Assembly: GCA_905203765.1 (NCBI GenBank)
Contig: CAJKXC010000077.1
Coordinates: forward strand, 1-10,747
Direction: 5' to 3'
Source of the DNA: an uncultured Bacteroides sp.
Lineage (GTDB): Bacteria > Bacteroidota > Bacteroidia > Bacteroidales > Bacteroidaceae
DNA: 10,747 nucleotides
The notes beneath the pieces were generated by a model. That model did not search any database. It was not told the origin of the DNA and saw only the letters and a list, made by a program, of their open reading frames with translations. The translations under genes were made by a program, and so were the position numbers. Of this stretch, positions 1 to 7,009 are shown in pieces; position 1 is the first letter of the stretch; each line of letters opens with the position of its first letter.

Positions 1-2
1 AA

Positions 3-38
3 TCCGTGCTATCCGTGTGTTCCGTGTGCTCCGTGAGC
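3..38. repeat. Tandem 9-bp repeat, four units
   Basis: Four consecutive 9-base units start at 3, 12, 21 and 30. Each begins with TCCGTG followed by three variable bases (CTA, TGT, TGC, AGC). The array lies in the gap downstream of hutU and touches the window edge, so more units may lie to the left. Read on the minus strand it is a run of CACGGA-type units, a style of short intergenic repeat I associate with several gut and environmental bacteria. No function can be assigned. It does not form a terminator hairpin. Confidence 0.7.
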
Positions 39-66
39 AAAATATATGTCAGTCGTAAATTATCAT

Positions 67-2052
67 TTACTTATCAGTTATACATTTCTTTATCAACTCC
101 TCATCCGCCACATACGGCATCGTGATGTGATACCCGTCGGAATGCGTGCGGTTGAAGTCCTCGCTCGTCTCCATAGCATGCGGATTGCGTGCCCATGAGC
201 GGCGTGCCACGCCCCCCATCACATCCCACAACATAGCGGAACGAAGAATTTCATCGACCCGTTGCGAACCGTCGCACACCATACCGAAGCCGCCGTTGAT
301 GGCTTTTCCGATGCCTACGCCACCGCCATTGTGCAGGGCTACGAGGCTCATGCCGCGCGCACAGTTTCCGGCAAAGCACTGCACAGCCATATCCGCCATC
401 ACATTGCTGCCGTCTTTGATATTGGCCGTTTCGCGGAAAGGCGAGTCGGTGCCGCTGACGTCGTGATGGTCGCGCCCCAGCATAATGGGGCCCACTTCGC
501 CGTTGCGCACCATTTCGTTGAACCGCAAGGCGATGTTCATACGCCCTTCGGCATCCTGGTAGAGAATACGGGCTTGTGTGCCCACCACCAGGTTATTCTT
601 TTCGGCATCGCGAATCCAGTTATAATTATCCAGGTCTTGCCCGCGCCGTGTGGGGTCGATGCACTCCATCGCTGCCCGGTCGGTCTTGACCAAATCTTCG
701 TGTTTGCCACTGAGGCATACCCAGCGGAAGGGGCCATAGCCGTAATCGAAGAGTTCCGGTCCCATGATATCTTCCACATAGCTGGGGAAGATGAAGCCGT
801 TCTTCGTGTCTCCGTCGCGGGCAATCTCACTGACGCCGGCATCGTAAACGGCTTTCATAAAGGAGTTTCCGTAGTCGAAGAAGTAAGTGCCCCCGCCTAC
901 CAGCGCCTTAATCGCCGCAAAGTGGCGGGCGAGCGAAGCATCCACCAGCCGGCGGAACTGCTTCGGATTCTCGTGCAACATCGCGGTGCGCTGCTCGAAA
1001 GTCAGGCTTGCGGGACAGTAACCGCCGTCGTAGGCAGCATGGCACGAAGTCTGGTCGGAAAGCAAGTCGATGGGAAGATGCTCCTGCACGGCATATTCCA
1101 GCAAGTCCACCACATTGCCGTGATAGGCTATGGAGAGGGGTTGGCGGTGTGCCATCGCTTCATGCGCCAGGCGGAATGCCTCGGGCAGCGAGTCGGTGAC
1201 GTGCCCTACCCAACCCTGGTTGTGGCGGGTCGCGATGCGCGAAGCATCTACCTCGGCAATGATAGCCACCGCCCCTGCCATCTCGGCAGCCTTGGGCTGA
1301 GCTCCGCTCATGCCTCCCAAACCGGAAGAAACGAAAAGACGCCCGCGCAAATCGCCGTCCTGCGGGATGCCCAGTTTCAGGCGTCCGGCATTGAGCAGCG
1401 TATTGAACGTACCGTGCACGATACCCTGCGGACCGATGTACATCCAGCCGCCGGCAGTCATCTGCCCGTAGTTGGCAACGCCCATCTGCATGGCGGTGTG
1501 CCAGTCTTCCTGATTATCATAAAGCCCTACCATCAGGGCATTGGTGATAATGACGCGGGGAGCGTCCGGCTTTGACTTGAACAAACCGAGCGGATGTCCG
1601 CTTTCGATAACGAGTGTCTGTTCGCGCGTCAGCACTTCGAGGTATTGCTTGATGAGGTGGTATTGCATCCAGTTTTGACACACTTGTCCCGTCTCGCCGT
1701 AAGTAACTAATTCGTACGGATAGAGTGCGATGTCGAAACAAAGATTATTGTCAATCATCACTTGGAAGGCTTTGCCTTCGATGCAGTTCCCCCGGTATTC
1801 GTCAATCGGTTTCGCCTTCAGGTCGCCTTGCGGACGATAGCGGTAGCCATAGATTCGCCCGCGGGTGCGGAGTTCTTCCATAAATTCGGGAGCAAGCGCG
1901 GCGTGCAACTCTTTGGGGATATAGCGCAACGCGTTCTTCAGTGCCGTGGCTGTCTGCGCAGGGGTAAGGGTATAGCCACGGTCGGGCGCCCGGCGGATGC
2001 CCTCGACGAAGGTGGGGTACGGGGGCAATGTTTTACTTAAAGTTATATTCAT
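67..2052 (-). CDS. hutU: Urocanate hydratase (urocanase), long form
   Basis: Cytosolic enzyme of histidine degradation (EC 4.2.1.49). It adds water to urocanate, using tightly bound NAD+ as an electrophile, to give 4-imidazolone-5-propionate. The protein is 661 residues, close to the long form in Bacteroidota and animals and about 100 longer than the Pseudomonas enzyme. Visible signatures are the block YGQMTAGGWMYIGPQG (195-210), the NAD-binding segment GLGGMSGAQP (244-253), DQTSCH (333-338), and the Arg-x-x-Cys of FRWVC (Cys446), which corresponds by position to the catalytic Cys of the family pattern. A glycine-rich C-terminal block (about 562-595) is also typical. The ATG at 2050-2052 gives the full conserved N-terminus and the frame ends in TAA. 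A terminator upstream (2115-2154) and a near-match -7 box TAACCTTG (2069-2076) suggest that transcription starts just before this gene. It probably leads a hut operon continuing past the left edge. Identification is very secure. Confidence 0.97.
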   Translation of the reverse strand: MNITLSKTLPPYPTFVEGIRRAPDRGYTLTPAQTATALKNALRYIPKELHAALAPEFMEELRTRGRIYGYRYRPQGDLKAKPIDEYRGNCIEGKAFQVMIDNNLCFDIALYPYELVTYGETGQVCQNWMQYHLIKQYLEVLTREQTLVIESGHPLGLFKSKPDAPRVIITNALMVGLYDNQEDWHTAMQMGVANYGQMTAGGWMYIGPQGIVHGTFNTLLNAGRLKLGIPQDGDLRGRLFVSSGLGGMSGAQPKAAEMAGAVAIIAEVDASRIATRHNQGWVGHVTDSLPEAFRLAHEAMAHRQPLSIAYHGNVVDLLEYAVQEHLPIDLLSDQTSCHAAYDGGYCPASLTFEQRTAMLHENPKQFRRLVDASLARHFAAIKALVGGGTYFFDYGNSFMKAVYDAGVSEIARDGDTKNGFIFPSYVEDIMGPELFDYGYGPFRWVCLSGKHEDLVKTDRAAMECIDPTRRGQDLDNYNWIRDAEKNNLVVGTQARILYQDAEGRMNIALRFNEMVRNGEVGPIMLGRDHHDVSGTDSPFRETANIKDGSNVMADMAVQCFAGNCARGMSLVALHNGGGVGIGKAINGGFGMVCDGSQRVDEILRSAMLWDVMGGVARRSWARNPHAMETSEDFNRTHSDGYHITMPYVADEELIKKCITDK

Positions 2053-2114
2053 AGCAATCGGAGTATAGCAAGGTTACAAATTGTCAACGGACTAACATCC
2101 GTATCTGCCGCAAT

Positions 2115-2154
2115 ATAAAAATAAATCCCGGCATTCGCAATAGAATGCCGGGAT
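2115..2154 (-). terminator. Rho-independent terminator of the DUF4842-like lipoprotein gene
   Basis: Perfect inverted repeat with arms CCCGGCATTC (2127-2136) and GAATGCCGGG (2143-2152), extended by two A-T pairs to a 12-bp stem with a 6-base loop. On the minus strand it is followed by a T-rich run (ATTTATTTTTATATTG). It lies 35 bases after the stop of the 2189-3499 gene and before the hutU start, so it insulates hutU from that transcript. Confidence 0.9.
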
Positions 2155-2188
2155 AATTTATCAAATAGTCAAAAAAGGAATCTTCTAA

Positions 2189-3499
2189 TTACTTCTTTTT
2201 GAGGGATTCAAACCAGTCTTTAGTTATGCCAACACGTTCTTGCATCCAATCCACAGTCGGTTCTACGGCGATAATCATCGGTACCTCGCCATCCACTGGG
2301 AAAGTAAACTCATGGGTACCTTGGTTTTTGAGGTCTCTTGCTTGTACTGAAATATTGTTCTTAGCAGGAACCCAACCGGTAATTTCATATTCCGTATCAG
2401 GATCTACGTCCATCTGTCCTGCCATTTCTTCAAATTGCGTATCACCTATTTTCAGCTTGAAAGGAAGAGTACCGCCCAAGTGGCGAATCGTAGCTTTCTG
2501 GGTTTTGCTCACTTCTTTCCAATACGGAAGTTTGCTTTTTTCCTTAATGAGTTCTTCTTTAACTATCTGCTCTACATCCACCACTACATCGTTGAAGTCG
2601 AAGTCATCGCTGGAGCCGAGATCTTCAATCATATAACGCTTGGTTTTGATCGTCTCCCGATACTCCGGAGTTGGGGTTATATCCGGAATCTTAGGATTGC
2701 CATACATCAGGAAAACAACATCGTTCATGTCATGGTCTGTTTGCTCAAGCCATGCGTCTTCGCAAGCAATCACCCTTACATCAGCCTTTTCATCAATGCC
2801 GGAAGGTCTAAGCCCTCCCATATCCAAAGCCAGCATATGACCGGCATCGGAGCCCAGCATATCACCCGTATTGGCACATCCGCTAATACCCTTTTCTATT
2901 TTTAAATAGAGTACCATCGGTTCGCCCTTGCGGTTCGAATAGTCAAATACGTACTTTCTGGCACGTACCGTAGCGTCTACAGTGGTATTTTTCTTATCGC
3001 CCCATCTCTCGCTCACGTTCTTCCAGTCTTTGCCGTCCTTGTATTCGAGGTTTTCCGACTTCGACCATATTTTGTAAGGATCGTCATCGCCTACTTTTAT
3101 CCAAAGGCTCCAGCTTTGCTCTGCCTCTCCTTGATAAATAGGGACAATTGTAAATTCATTGTCCGGCACCGTCATTACAAACGAAGAGCCTTTAGAAGAG
3201 TTGTTCTGCCCATTCGGCAAATTCTTATCAAGCCATTTTATTACCTTGCCATCTACATTGTACCAGTCATTACTGGAAACCATGCCTCGTGTAGAAGCCT
3301 GATACTTAGGATAAGACACCGTAGCATCCCACGATTGGTTAGGAGCAATTTCACCATACTTCGCAATGAAGTTTGCGCTGTATTCCGCCTTCAGCAGAGC
3401 ATCCGCCTTAGCAGGGTCATACAAATCGTCCGTGTTCGCACAGCTTGCAAACAAGAGAGGCAGACCCATCATAGCTAAAAGTTTTAGATTTCTTTTCAT
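2189..3499 (-). CDS. Secreted lipoprotein, DUF4842/LruC-like, with two DxDxNDVV motifs
   Basis: 436-residue protein with a lipoprotein signal: basic start MKRNLK, hydrophobic core and lipobox FASC, so Cys20 would be the lipidated residue. The mature end begins CANTDD; its acidic pair at +5/+6 is reminiscent of surface-export signals of Bacteroidota lipoproteins, but this is only suggestive. The segment DLYDPAKADALLKAEYS and the nearby PNQSWD are typical of Bacteroides DUF4842 lipoproteins. Two related blocks follow: an ED pair plus DHDMNDVV (247-262) and an ED pair plus DFDFNDVV (292-306). The acidic spacing resembles Ca2+-binding loops. The C-terminal domain (about 330-410) looks like a beta-rich module. 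No enzyme residues are recognisable; a surface, matrix or adhesion role is inference. It appears monocistronic, with a TATATTTG -7 box at 3543-3550 and a strong terminator behind it. Confidence 0.85.
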   Translation of the reverse strand: MKRNLKLLAMMGLPLLFASCANTDDLYDPAKADALLKAEYSANFIAKYGEIAPNQSWDATVSYPKYQASTRGMVSSNDWYNVDGKVIKWLDKNLPNGQNNSSKGSSFVMTVPDNEFTIVPIYQGEAEQSWSLWIKVGDDDPYKIWSKSENLEYKDGKDWKNVSERWGDKKNTTVDATVRARKYVFDYSNRKGEPMVLYLKIEKGISGCANTGDMLGSDAGHMLALDMGGLRPSGIDEKADVRVIACEDAWLEQTDHDMNDVVFLMYGNPKIPDITPTPEYRETIKTKRYMIEDLGSSDDFDFNDVVVDVEQIVKEELIKEKSKLPYWKEVSKTQKATIRHLGGTLPFKLKIGDTQFEEMAGQMDVDPDTEYEITGWVPAKNNISVQARDLKNQGTHEFTFPVDGEVPMIIAVEPTVDWMQERVGITKDWFESLKKK

Positions 3500-3542
3500 A
3501 TCTATTCTTTTTTAAATTGATAATACTTGATTATTCTGTGCA

Positions 3543-3550
3543 CAAATATA
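3543..3550 (-). promoter_or_regulatory. Bacteroides -7 box upstream of the lipoprotein gene
   Basis: TATATTTG on the minus strand matches the Bacteroides -7 consensus TAnnTTTG exactly. It lies 43 bases before the ATG at 3499, implying a leader of roughly 35 bases. No clear TTTG -33 box is present at the usual 19-21 base distance, so the call rests on the -7 match and position alone. Confidence 0.5.
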
Positions 3551-3707
3551 TATATTATAATAACACGATAGAGATTTTGTTGTACTTATTTAACCATTTA
3601 ATTGCAAAAGTTGCACATACTATTCTCCCGACTTCGCTTAAAGACTCTAATCACTATCGCAACATTTCGGTCATTCACCAAGGAGCTATGAGTCAGTGGG
3701 TTCTCAC

Positions 3708-3832
3708 TGCAAAACTACTGCACCTATTTTGCAGTGGCACTGCATAACGGTTGCAGTAGTACTGCAAAAGGGTTGCAGTATCACTGCACCATATTTGCAG
3801 CAGCACTGCAAAAGGTTTGCAGTAGCTCTGCA
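3708..3832. repeat. Array of 15-bp palindromes at exact 22-bp period
   Basis: Six units start at 3708, 3730, 3752, 3774, 3796 and 3818, always 22 bases apart. Each is 15 bases, arms TGCAGT and ACTGCA around three variable bases. The second to fourth are perfect in both arms (centres GGC, AGT, ATC). The fifth and sixth have one innermost arm mismatch and the first has a degraded left arm. The seven-base spacers are looser, with AAAGGTT in the last two. A seventh copy (3862-3876) lies 44 bases, two periods, after the sixth, inside the terminator hairpin. Variable centre with conserved arms fits either a dimeric protein site repeated on one DNA face or a chain of small RNA hairpins. I do not recognise the family. 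Confidence 0.9.
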
Positions 3833-3842
3833 AAAGGTTGAC

Positions 3843-3889
3843 AAAAAGAGCGCCATCAGCTTGCAGTAATGCTGCAAACTGATGGCGCT
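3843..3889 (-). terminator. Rho-independent terminator of the 4402-5046/3930-4382 operon, topped by an array-type palindrome
   Basis: Outer arms AGCGCCATCAG (3849-3859) and CTGATGGCGCT (3879-3889) pair over 11 bp. After a single C/A mismatch, the inner arms TTGCAG (3861-3866) and CTGCAA (3872-3877) add six pairs around the loop TAATG. On the minus strand the hairpin is followed by CTTTTTGTC. It lies 40 bases beyond the stop codon at 3930-3932. The inner arms belong to the same palindrome family as the neighbouring array. Confidence 0.88.
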
Positions 3890-3929
3890 GTTACAGACCA
3901 ATACAGGTCACATCTGGGAAAAACGCTGT

Positions 3930-4382
3930 TTACCAGGCCAACCCGTATTCGTAACCGTCGAATTTCGGTTTGGCCTCTATCCCTATAGACTTGAACACGC
4001 CGGCTATCCGCTGCTGCTCTTCGGGAGTAATCAGGCGGTCGCCCTTGCGGCAATGGTAGAAATAGCGTTCGCACGAAAAGCATCCCATCACCCTGAGGCG
4101 TACTAAGGATGCCTGTTTCAAAGGTAGTTCATCGAACAGGTGGGACATTCCCCTGGCATATCGCAGTGGTTCACTGGAACGGTAGCAGGCGCAAGCGGAA
4201 AGGTCGGACAAACGACCGACGTAAAAAGGATTCACCGCACGAACGAACTTAGGCTGGGATTCTTCACTCTCGGATAGCAGCTGCGCTGCCATGGCCCGCA
4301 GGCAAGAAGAGGCCTTGGGGCACTTGTCTTTACCTGCAAAGCAGTACGCGTACCCGTCGGGCACGTCTTGTAATAATATCAT
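3930..4382 (-). CDS. Cys-rich conserved protein, DUF6078-like
   Basis: 150-residue protein without signal peptide or membrane segment, so probably cytoplasmic. It has eight cysteines in three groups: Cys14, Cys21 and Cys27 (C-x6-C-x5-C, including CPKASSCLR), Cys64 and Cys66 (CAC), and Cys101, Cys104 and Cys111 (CFSC-x6-C). The CPxAxxCLR block matches my memory of the Bacteroides DUF6078 family. The spacing suggests bound Zn or an Fe-S cluster, which is inference. The C-terminal part (RLITPEEQQRIAGVFKSIG) looks helical. The start ATG lies 19 bases after the TGA of the 4402-5046 gene, so the two are likely co-transcribed and end at the terminator just downstream. No Shine-Dalgarno is obvious, as is common in Bacteroides. 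Function unknown. Confidence 0.75.
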   Translation of the reverse strand: MILLQDVPDGYAYCFAGKDKCPKASSCLRAMAAQLLSESEESQPKFVRAVNPFYVGRLSDLSACACYRSSEPLRYARGMSHLFDELPLKQASLVRLRVMGCFSCERYFYHCRKGDRLITPEEQQRIAGVFKSIGIEAKPKFDGYEYGLAW

Positions 4383-4401
4383 TTTGTTGGTGTTTAGTGA
4401 T

Positions 4402-5046
4402 TCAATGATTGGTAACTAACGACCGGAGCGCCCGCAAATACTTGCCGACAACCTCCGCCGCTTCACTGGTTTCTTTCCCGAACTCGTCGCGCAGTGCCGG
4501 ATACTCTTCCAGCAGTTGCATCATCCGCTCATGCCCCACGAATTCGGATTTTCCGGTTTCGGGATTCAGTTCGTAATATACACGGGCATAAGCCAGTCCC
4601 GAAGCATGGATGGCATCGCCCACTTCACCCCCCAGACGGGTGGCATCATCGGAAGCCATGGTACTGGTGGCTGCCTGCCCCACGGGTTGCGCACAGAAGT
4701 AAACCTTTCCCCCCAGCCACATGGCGGGTGCATACCATTGTCCGAAGCGGTAGCGCTTATAGCGCATCTTCCTGCAGTTGACGTAGAGCGATGTATCTAT
4801 CTGCACGGCATAGCAACGGGACCGCAAGTATTTGCTCAAGCCGGGATTGTCGCCGGCAGTGATGCGATAATCGCCGCCACTCATCAGAAAAATCTGATTT
4901 TTAGAACGCTTCTCCACCTTCAGAATGGTCACCGTATCACCGGAGTTCTCCACCAGGCTCTTCAGATTGGAGTACATCACCTGCTGCGCTGCACTTGGCA
5001 AAATCATCAGCAATGCCAAAAGGCTTAATAACCAATACCTTTTCAT
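4402..5046 (-). CDS. Exported conserved protein, DUF6563-like
   Basis: 214 residues from the ATG at 5044-5046. An in-frame extension reaches 5097, but it would overlap the probable -7 promoter box, whereas the chosen ATG has AGAGGAG eight bases ahead and opens directly into a signal peptide (MKRYWLLSLLALLMILPSAA, cleavage probably near Ala20/Gln21). The mature protein starts QQVMYSNLKSLVENSGDTV and contains KVEKRSKNQ (43-51), a YxxxxxRFGQWYAPAM-like segment (about 97-109), and YYELNPETGK (157-166). These features agree with my memory of Bacteroides DUF6563 proteins. No catalytic motif is visible. It is the first gene of an operon with the Cys-rich protein at 3930-4382. Periplasmic or outer-membrane-facing location is inferred from the signal peptide. 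Confidence 0.8.
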   Translation of the reverse strand: MKRYWLLSLLALLMILPSAAQQVMYSNLKSLVENSGDTVTILKVEKRSKNQIFLMSGGDYRITAGDNPGLSKYLRSRCYAVQIDTSLYVNCRKMRYKRYRFGQWYAPAMWLGGKVYFCAQPVGQAATSTMASDDATRLGGEVGDAIHASGLAYARVYYELNPETGKSEFVGHERMMQLLEEYPALRDEFGKETSEAAEVVGKYLRALRSLVTNH

Positions 5047-5054
5047 ATTCCGAT

Positions 5055-5061
5055 CTCCTCT
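5055..5061 (-). promoter_or_regulatory. Shine-Dalgarno site fixing the 5046 start
   Basis: AGAGGAG on the minus strand, eight bases before the ATG at 5046. It is unusually canonical for Bacteroides and supports this ATG over the upstream in-frame start at 5097. Confidence 0.7.
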
Positions 5062-5086
5062 TTCTGAAACTTTGTTTTTAGTGAGC

Positions 5087-5118
5087 GAAAGGTACATTTT
5101 TTATCAGAAGAGAACAAA
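5087..5118 (-). promoter_or_regulatory. Bacteroides-type promoter of the DUF6563/DUF6078 operon
   Basis: On the minus strand a TTTG (-33 box, 5115-5118) is followed after exactly 20 bases by TACCTTTC (-7 box, 5087-5094), a seven-of-eight match to TAnnTTTG. The predicted start, near 5080, leaves a leader of about 35 bases containing the Shine-Dalgarno site. This is the most complete promoter in the window. Confidence 0.65.
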
Positions 5119-5186
5119 TATTTGAGGCAAAAAGACAATCTTTTGACGAATATCAATCACTTCTGCCACTCAAATACGGGATTCTT

Positions 5187-6521
5187 CTAATCATTAATAT
5201 CAGTAACAGAGCCTTCCGGTGACCAACTCCACGGCTCCAAAGTACCGGTTTGTTTATTAACCAGACGTTCATCCTGTTTCATTTTCCGGATTAGTTTTGC
5301 CAGATTCGGCAGGTTATAGCAATCCTCTACTTCAATGTCCTTGAGCAATTCATGGTCGTAGAAGAAGGCATCCCAGAAACAATCTACAATTCCAATACCG
5401 TATTTATCCAAATGCCCATAACCATCCTGCCCATTATATCTTTCATACAGAGGCTGAAGCGTATTGACTGCATAAGCAATCATTTTACGGCGCTCTTTAA
5501 GTGTCATGCCTTCCATCTGTGAATACTCTCTTTGCTTTTCATCTTCACGTTCGGGATTATAGGCAATTTGTTCCACGAATGTACTTGCTTTGGCAAAGTA
5601 GTCACTACAATTTTCGTTTGAGAATCGCTCTACAAAGCGTAATATTCCTTCATGGACCTTCGGTTTCCCATAAATGTCACGCCCCATAAACTGATCCATT
5701 ACAGACAGATTGTCGTCGTTCAGTACTAATTCGTTTATCTTATCGTCCTTGTCATATCCGAAACTGAATAGCAAATCTTCCAATTCTCTTTCTTTTCCAT
5801 TACTTAATAGCCAGGCTAAACTAACCTTATTGCCGTTTAGCACATAATTATTCCAGTGATAATCGGCAGAATCTCCGTAAACGCTTACATTATCTTTATT
5901 TGTATTCCCATCCATCTCTATGGATAGAGCAGATGGCATCTGCACAGTGCAGAGATTGAACTTCTTAAAAATATACTGGTGATCTCTGTACGGATAGAAT
6001 TCTTTGCTTAACAGATCGTCCTCACCATCGACATCGGGCATTGGATTTAGAGCTACAATGTAGTCTTTATAGCTTATAAATCTGTTTTTATCCAAAGCAT
6101 CAGGATGGTTAAAATCAATTCCAAAAACATATTTAATGCGTTCTGCATATTCATCGTCCGGCAAAAACTGATAGCCTTGCTGCTTCAGTTTATAATACAG
6201 CATCATTCCCCCCAAAGAAACATCATCAGACGTTGCTATTCCGGACAGGTTTACATATAGACTGCCTTCGTAATCATCTCCATCCATTATTTCATCCCGG
6301 GCATTTGCCAACTTATCATAACTCGACTTTACCGCCAACCACTCTTTATCTGTCAGTTTCAGAGTCGTAAGCTTAAGCGCATCATCTCCAGTTTCTTCAG
6401 CTTGTTGCATCTCTTCTTTTGAAGAGGCAACATCCGCGTTTGTGTTCTTCGCATTTCCACAGCCCGCAATAATAATGGCTGTAAGTAATAATTTGATAAA
6501 AGTCTGTCTTTTCATTATCAT
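5187..6521 (-). CDS. Lipoprotein of unknown function
   Basis: 444 residues from the ATG at 6519-6521; an alternative ATG lies two codons later at 6515. The N-terminus is a lipoprotein signal, KRQTFIKLLLTAIIIAGC, with lipobox IAGC (Cys21). The residues after Cys (GNAKN) lack an acidic surface-export signal, so a periplasm-facing lipoprotein is the simplest guess. A low-complexity acidic linker (about 30-48) precedes a mixed, acidic, Trp/Tyr-rich domain. Segments such as YNGQDGYGHLDKYGIGIVDCFWDAFF (362-387) look conserved but match nothing I can name. The first ATG overlaps the TGA of the upstream gene as ATGA, suggesting translational coupling. The gene is visibly richer in A/T than hutU or the MutS gene. 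No strong terminator follows its stop. Confidence 0.75.
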   Translation of the reverse strand: MIMKRQTFIKLLLTAIIIAGCGNAKNTNADVASSKEEMQQAEETGDDALKLTTLKLTDKEWLAVKSSYDKLANARDEIMDGDDYEGSLYVNLSGIATSDDVSLGGMMLYYKLKQQGYQFLPDDEYAERIKYVFGIDFNHPDALDKNRFISYKDYIVALNPMPDVDGEDDLLSKEFYPYRDHQYIFKKFNLCTVQMPSALSIEMDGNTNKDNVSVYGDSADYHWNNYVLNGNKVSLAWLLSNGKERELEDLLFSFGYDKDDKINELVLNDDNLSVMDQFMGRDIYGKPKVHEGILRFVERFSNENCSDYFAKASTFVEQIAYNPEREDEKQREYSQMEGMTLKERRKMIAYAVNTLQPLYERYNGQDGYGHLDKYGIGIVDCFWDAFFYDHELLKDIEVEDCYNLPNLAKLIRKMKQDERLVNKQTGTLEPWSWSPEGSVTDIND

Positions 6522-7009
6522 TCTTTTTTGATTGCTAATACTGCATCCGTATCAATACCGGCGAGAGGGATCTTACGATGTTTATCAAAGAGGTCGGCAT
6601 AAACCGTATCATCTGCTATCCGCCATTCAAAGAACAGGATGCGTTCATCAAAATGATCGTATATAATATCCGATCCATTTGTTTCTTCCCGATAGTCTTT
6701 ATCAAGGACTATGCTTCTTCTAAAAAAGCTCCGGCGATAACCATCAGGATATTTCTTTATTGAGTCCAACCGGATGGTCCGATCATTGAAAGCAATGATA
6801 CTATCTATAAGGGTATGTTCGCTTTTGCATAAGTGATTGTAAACTACATAATTCTCCTCTTTCTGTGTGGAGCTGGGGGCCATCCATATTTTACGTTCCC
6901 AAGCATCTATCGGCATTAAGTAAATTCTTACAGGTATAAAACGGAATGCCCCATAAATAACTGTAACTACGACCAGCACACAGAGCAATATATACTTTGC
7001 TTTCCTCAT
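6518..7009 (-). CDS. Small membrane-anchored protein of unknown function
   Basis: 163 residues from the ATG at 7007-7009. The reading frame extends ten codons upstream to a TTG at 7039, but the ATG is preferred because it opens straight into a basic start and hydrophobic segment (MRKAKYILLCVLVVVTVIYG, 1-20). This is an uncleaved anchor or signal, leaving about 140 residues outside the membrane. That part has many charged residues, including RRSFFRRS (92-99). No family recognised. The stop TGA overlaps the start of the downstream lipoprotein by four bases, so the two genes very likely form an operon and may act together. No convincing promoter matches both boxes in the 140 bases upstream. Confidence 0.65.
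   Translation of the reverse strand: MRKAKYILLCVLVVVTVIYGAFRFIPVRIYLMPIDAWERKIWMAPSSTQKEENYVVYNHLCKSEHTLIDSIIAFNDRTIRLDSIKKYPDGYRRSFFRRSIVLDKDYREETNGSDIIYDHFDERILFFEWRIADDTVYADLFDKHRKIPLAGIDTDAVLAIKKE

Larger units (their letters stand above)
3500..3929. other. 430-bp gene-free region with promoter, palindrome array and terminator
   Basis: The space between the minus-strand genes at 2189-3499 and 3930-4382 carries no credible gene. From left to right it holds an AT-rich promoter stretch (3500-3600), about 100 bases with no recognised feature apart from TGCA-AAAGT-TGCA (3603-3615, out of phase with the array), the 22-bp-period palindrome array (3708-3832), and a terminator hairpin (3843-3889). 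Short open frames across the array translate into Cys/Leu/Gln/Thr-rich repeats and are artefacts of the DNA repeat, whose period is not a multiple of three. Confidence 0.75.

Noticed and set aside
262..1575. 437-codon plus-strand open frame opposite hutU
   Set aside because: hutU is unmistakable on the other strand. Long antisense frames are usual in GC-rich coding sequence, and this product shows no family features.
3517..3747. 76-codon plus-strand open frame in the gene-free region
   Set aside because: It overlaps the lipoprotein promoter and ends in the array, has no recognisable promoter or ribosome site, and resembles no family.
3708..3876. CRISPR interpretation of the palindrome array
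   Set aside because: The 7-base gaps are far too short to be CRISPR spacers, the repeat centre varies, and no cas gene is nearby.
3704..3901. 65-codon open frame on the minus strand across the palindrome array, giving a Cys/Leu/Gln/Thr-rich repeat protein
   Set aside because: The 22-base period is not a multiple of three, the composition simply mirrors the DNA repeat, and the frame runs through the terminator hairpin. It is a by-product of the array.
5047..5097. Upstream start at 5097 for the DUF6563-like protein
   Set aside because: The extension (KNKVSERGDRN) is polar, precedes the signal peptide, and overlaps the probable -7 box. AGAGGAG is placed correctly for the ATG at 5046.
5128..5145. 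CAAAAAGA/TCTTTTG inverted repeat after the 5187-6521 gene
   Set aside because: The stem is AT-rich, imperfect and has a 3-base loop. It is too weak to call a terminator, though no better one was found for that gene.
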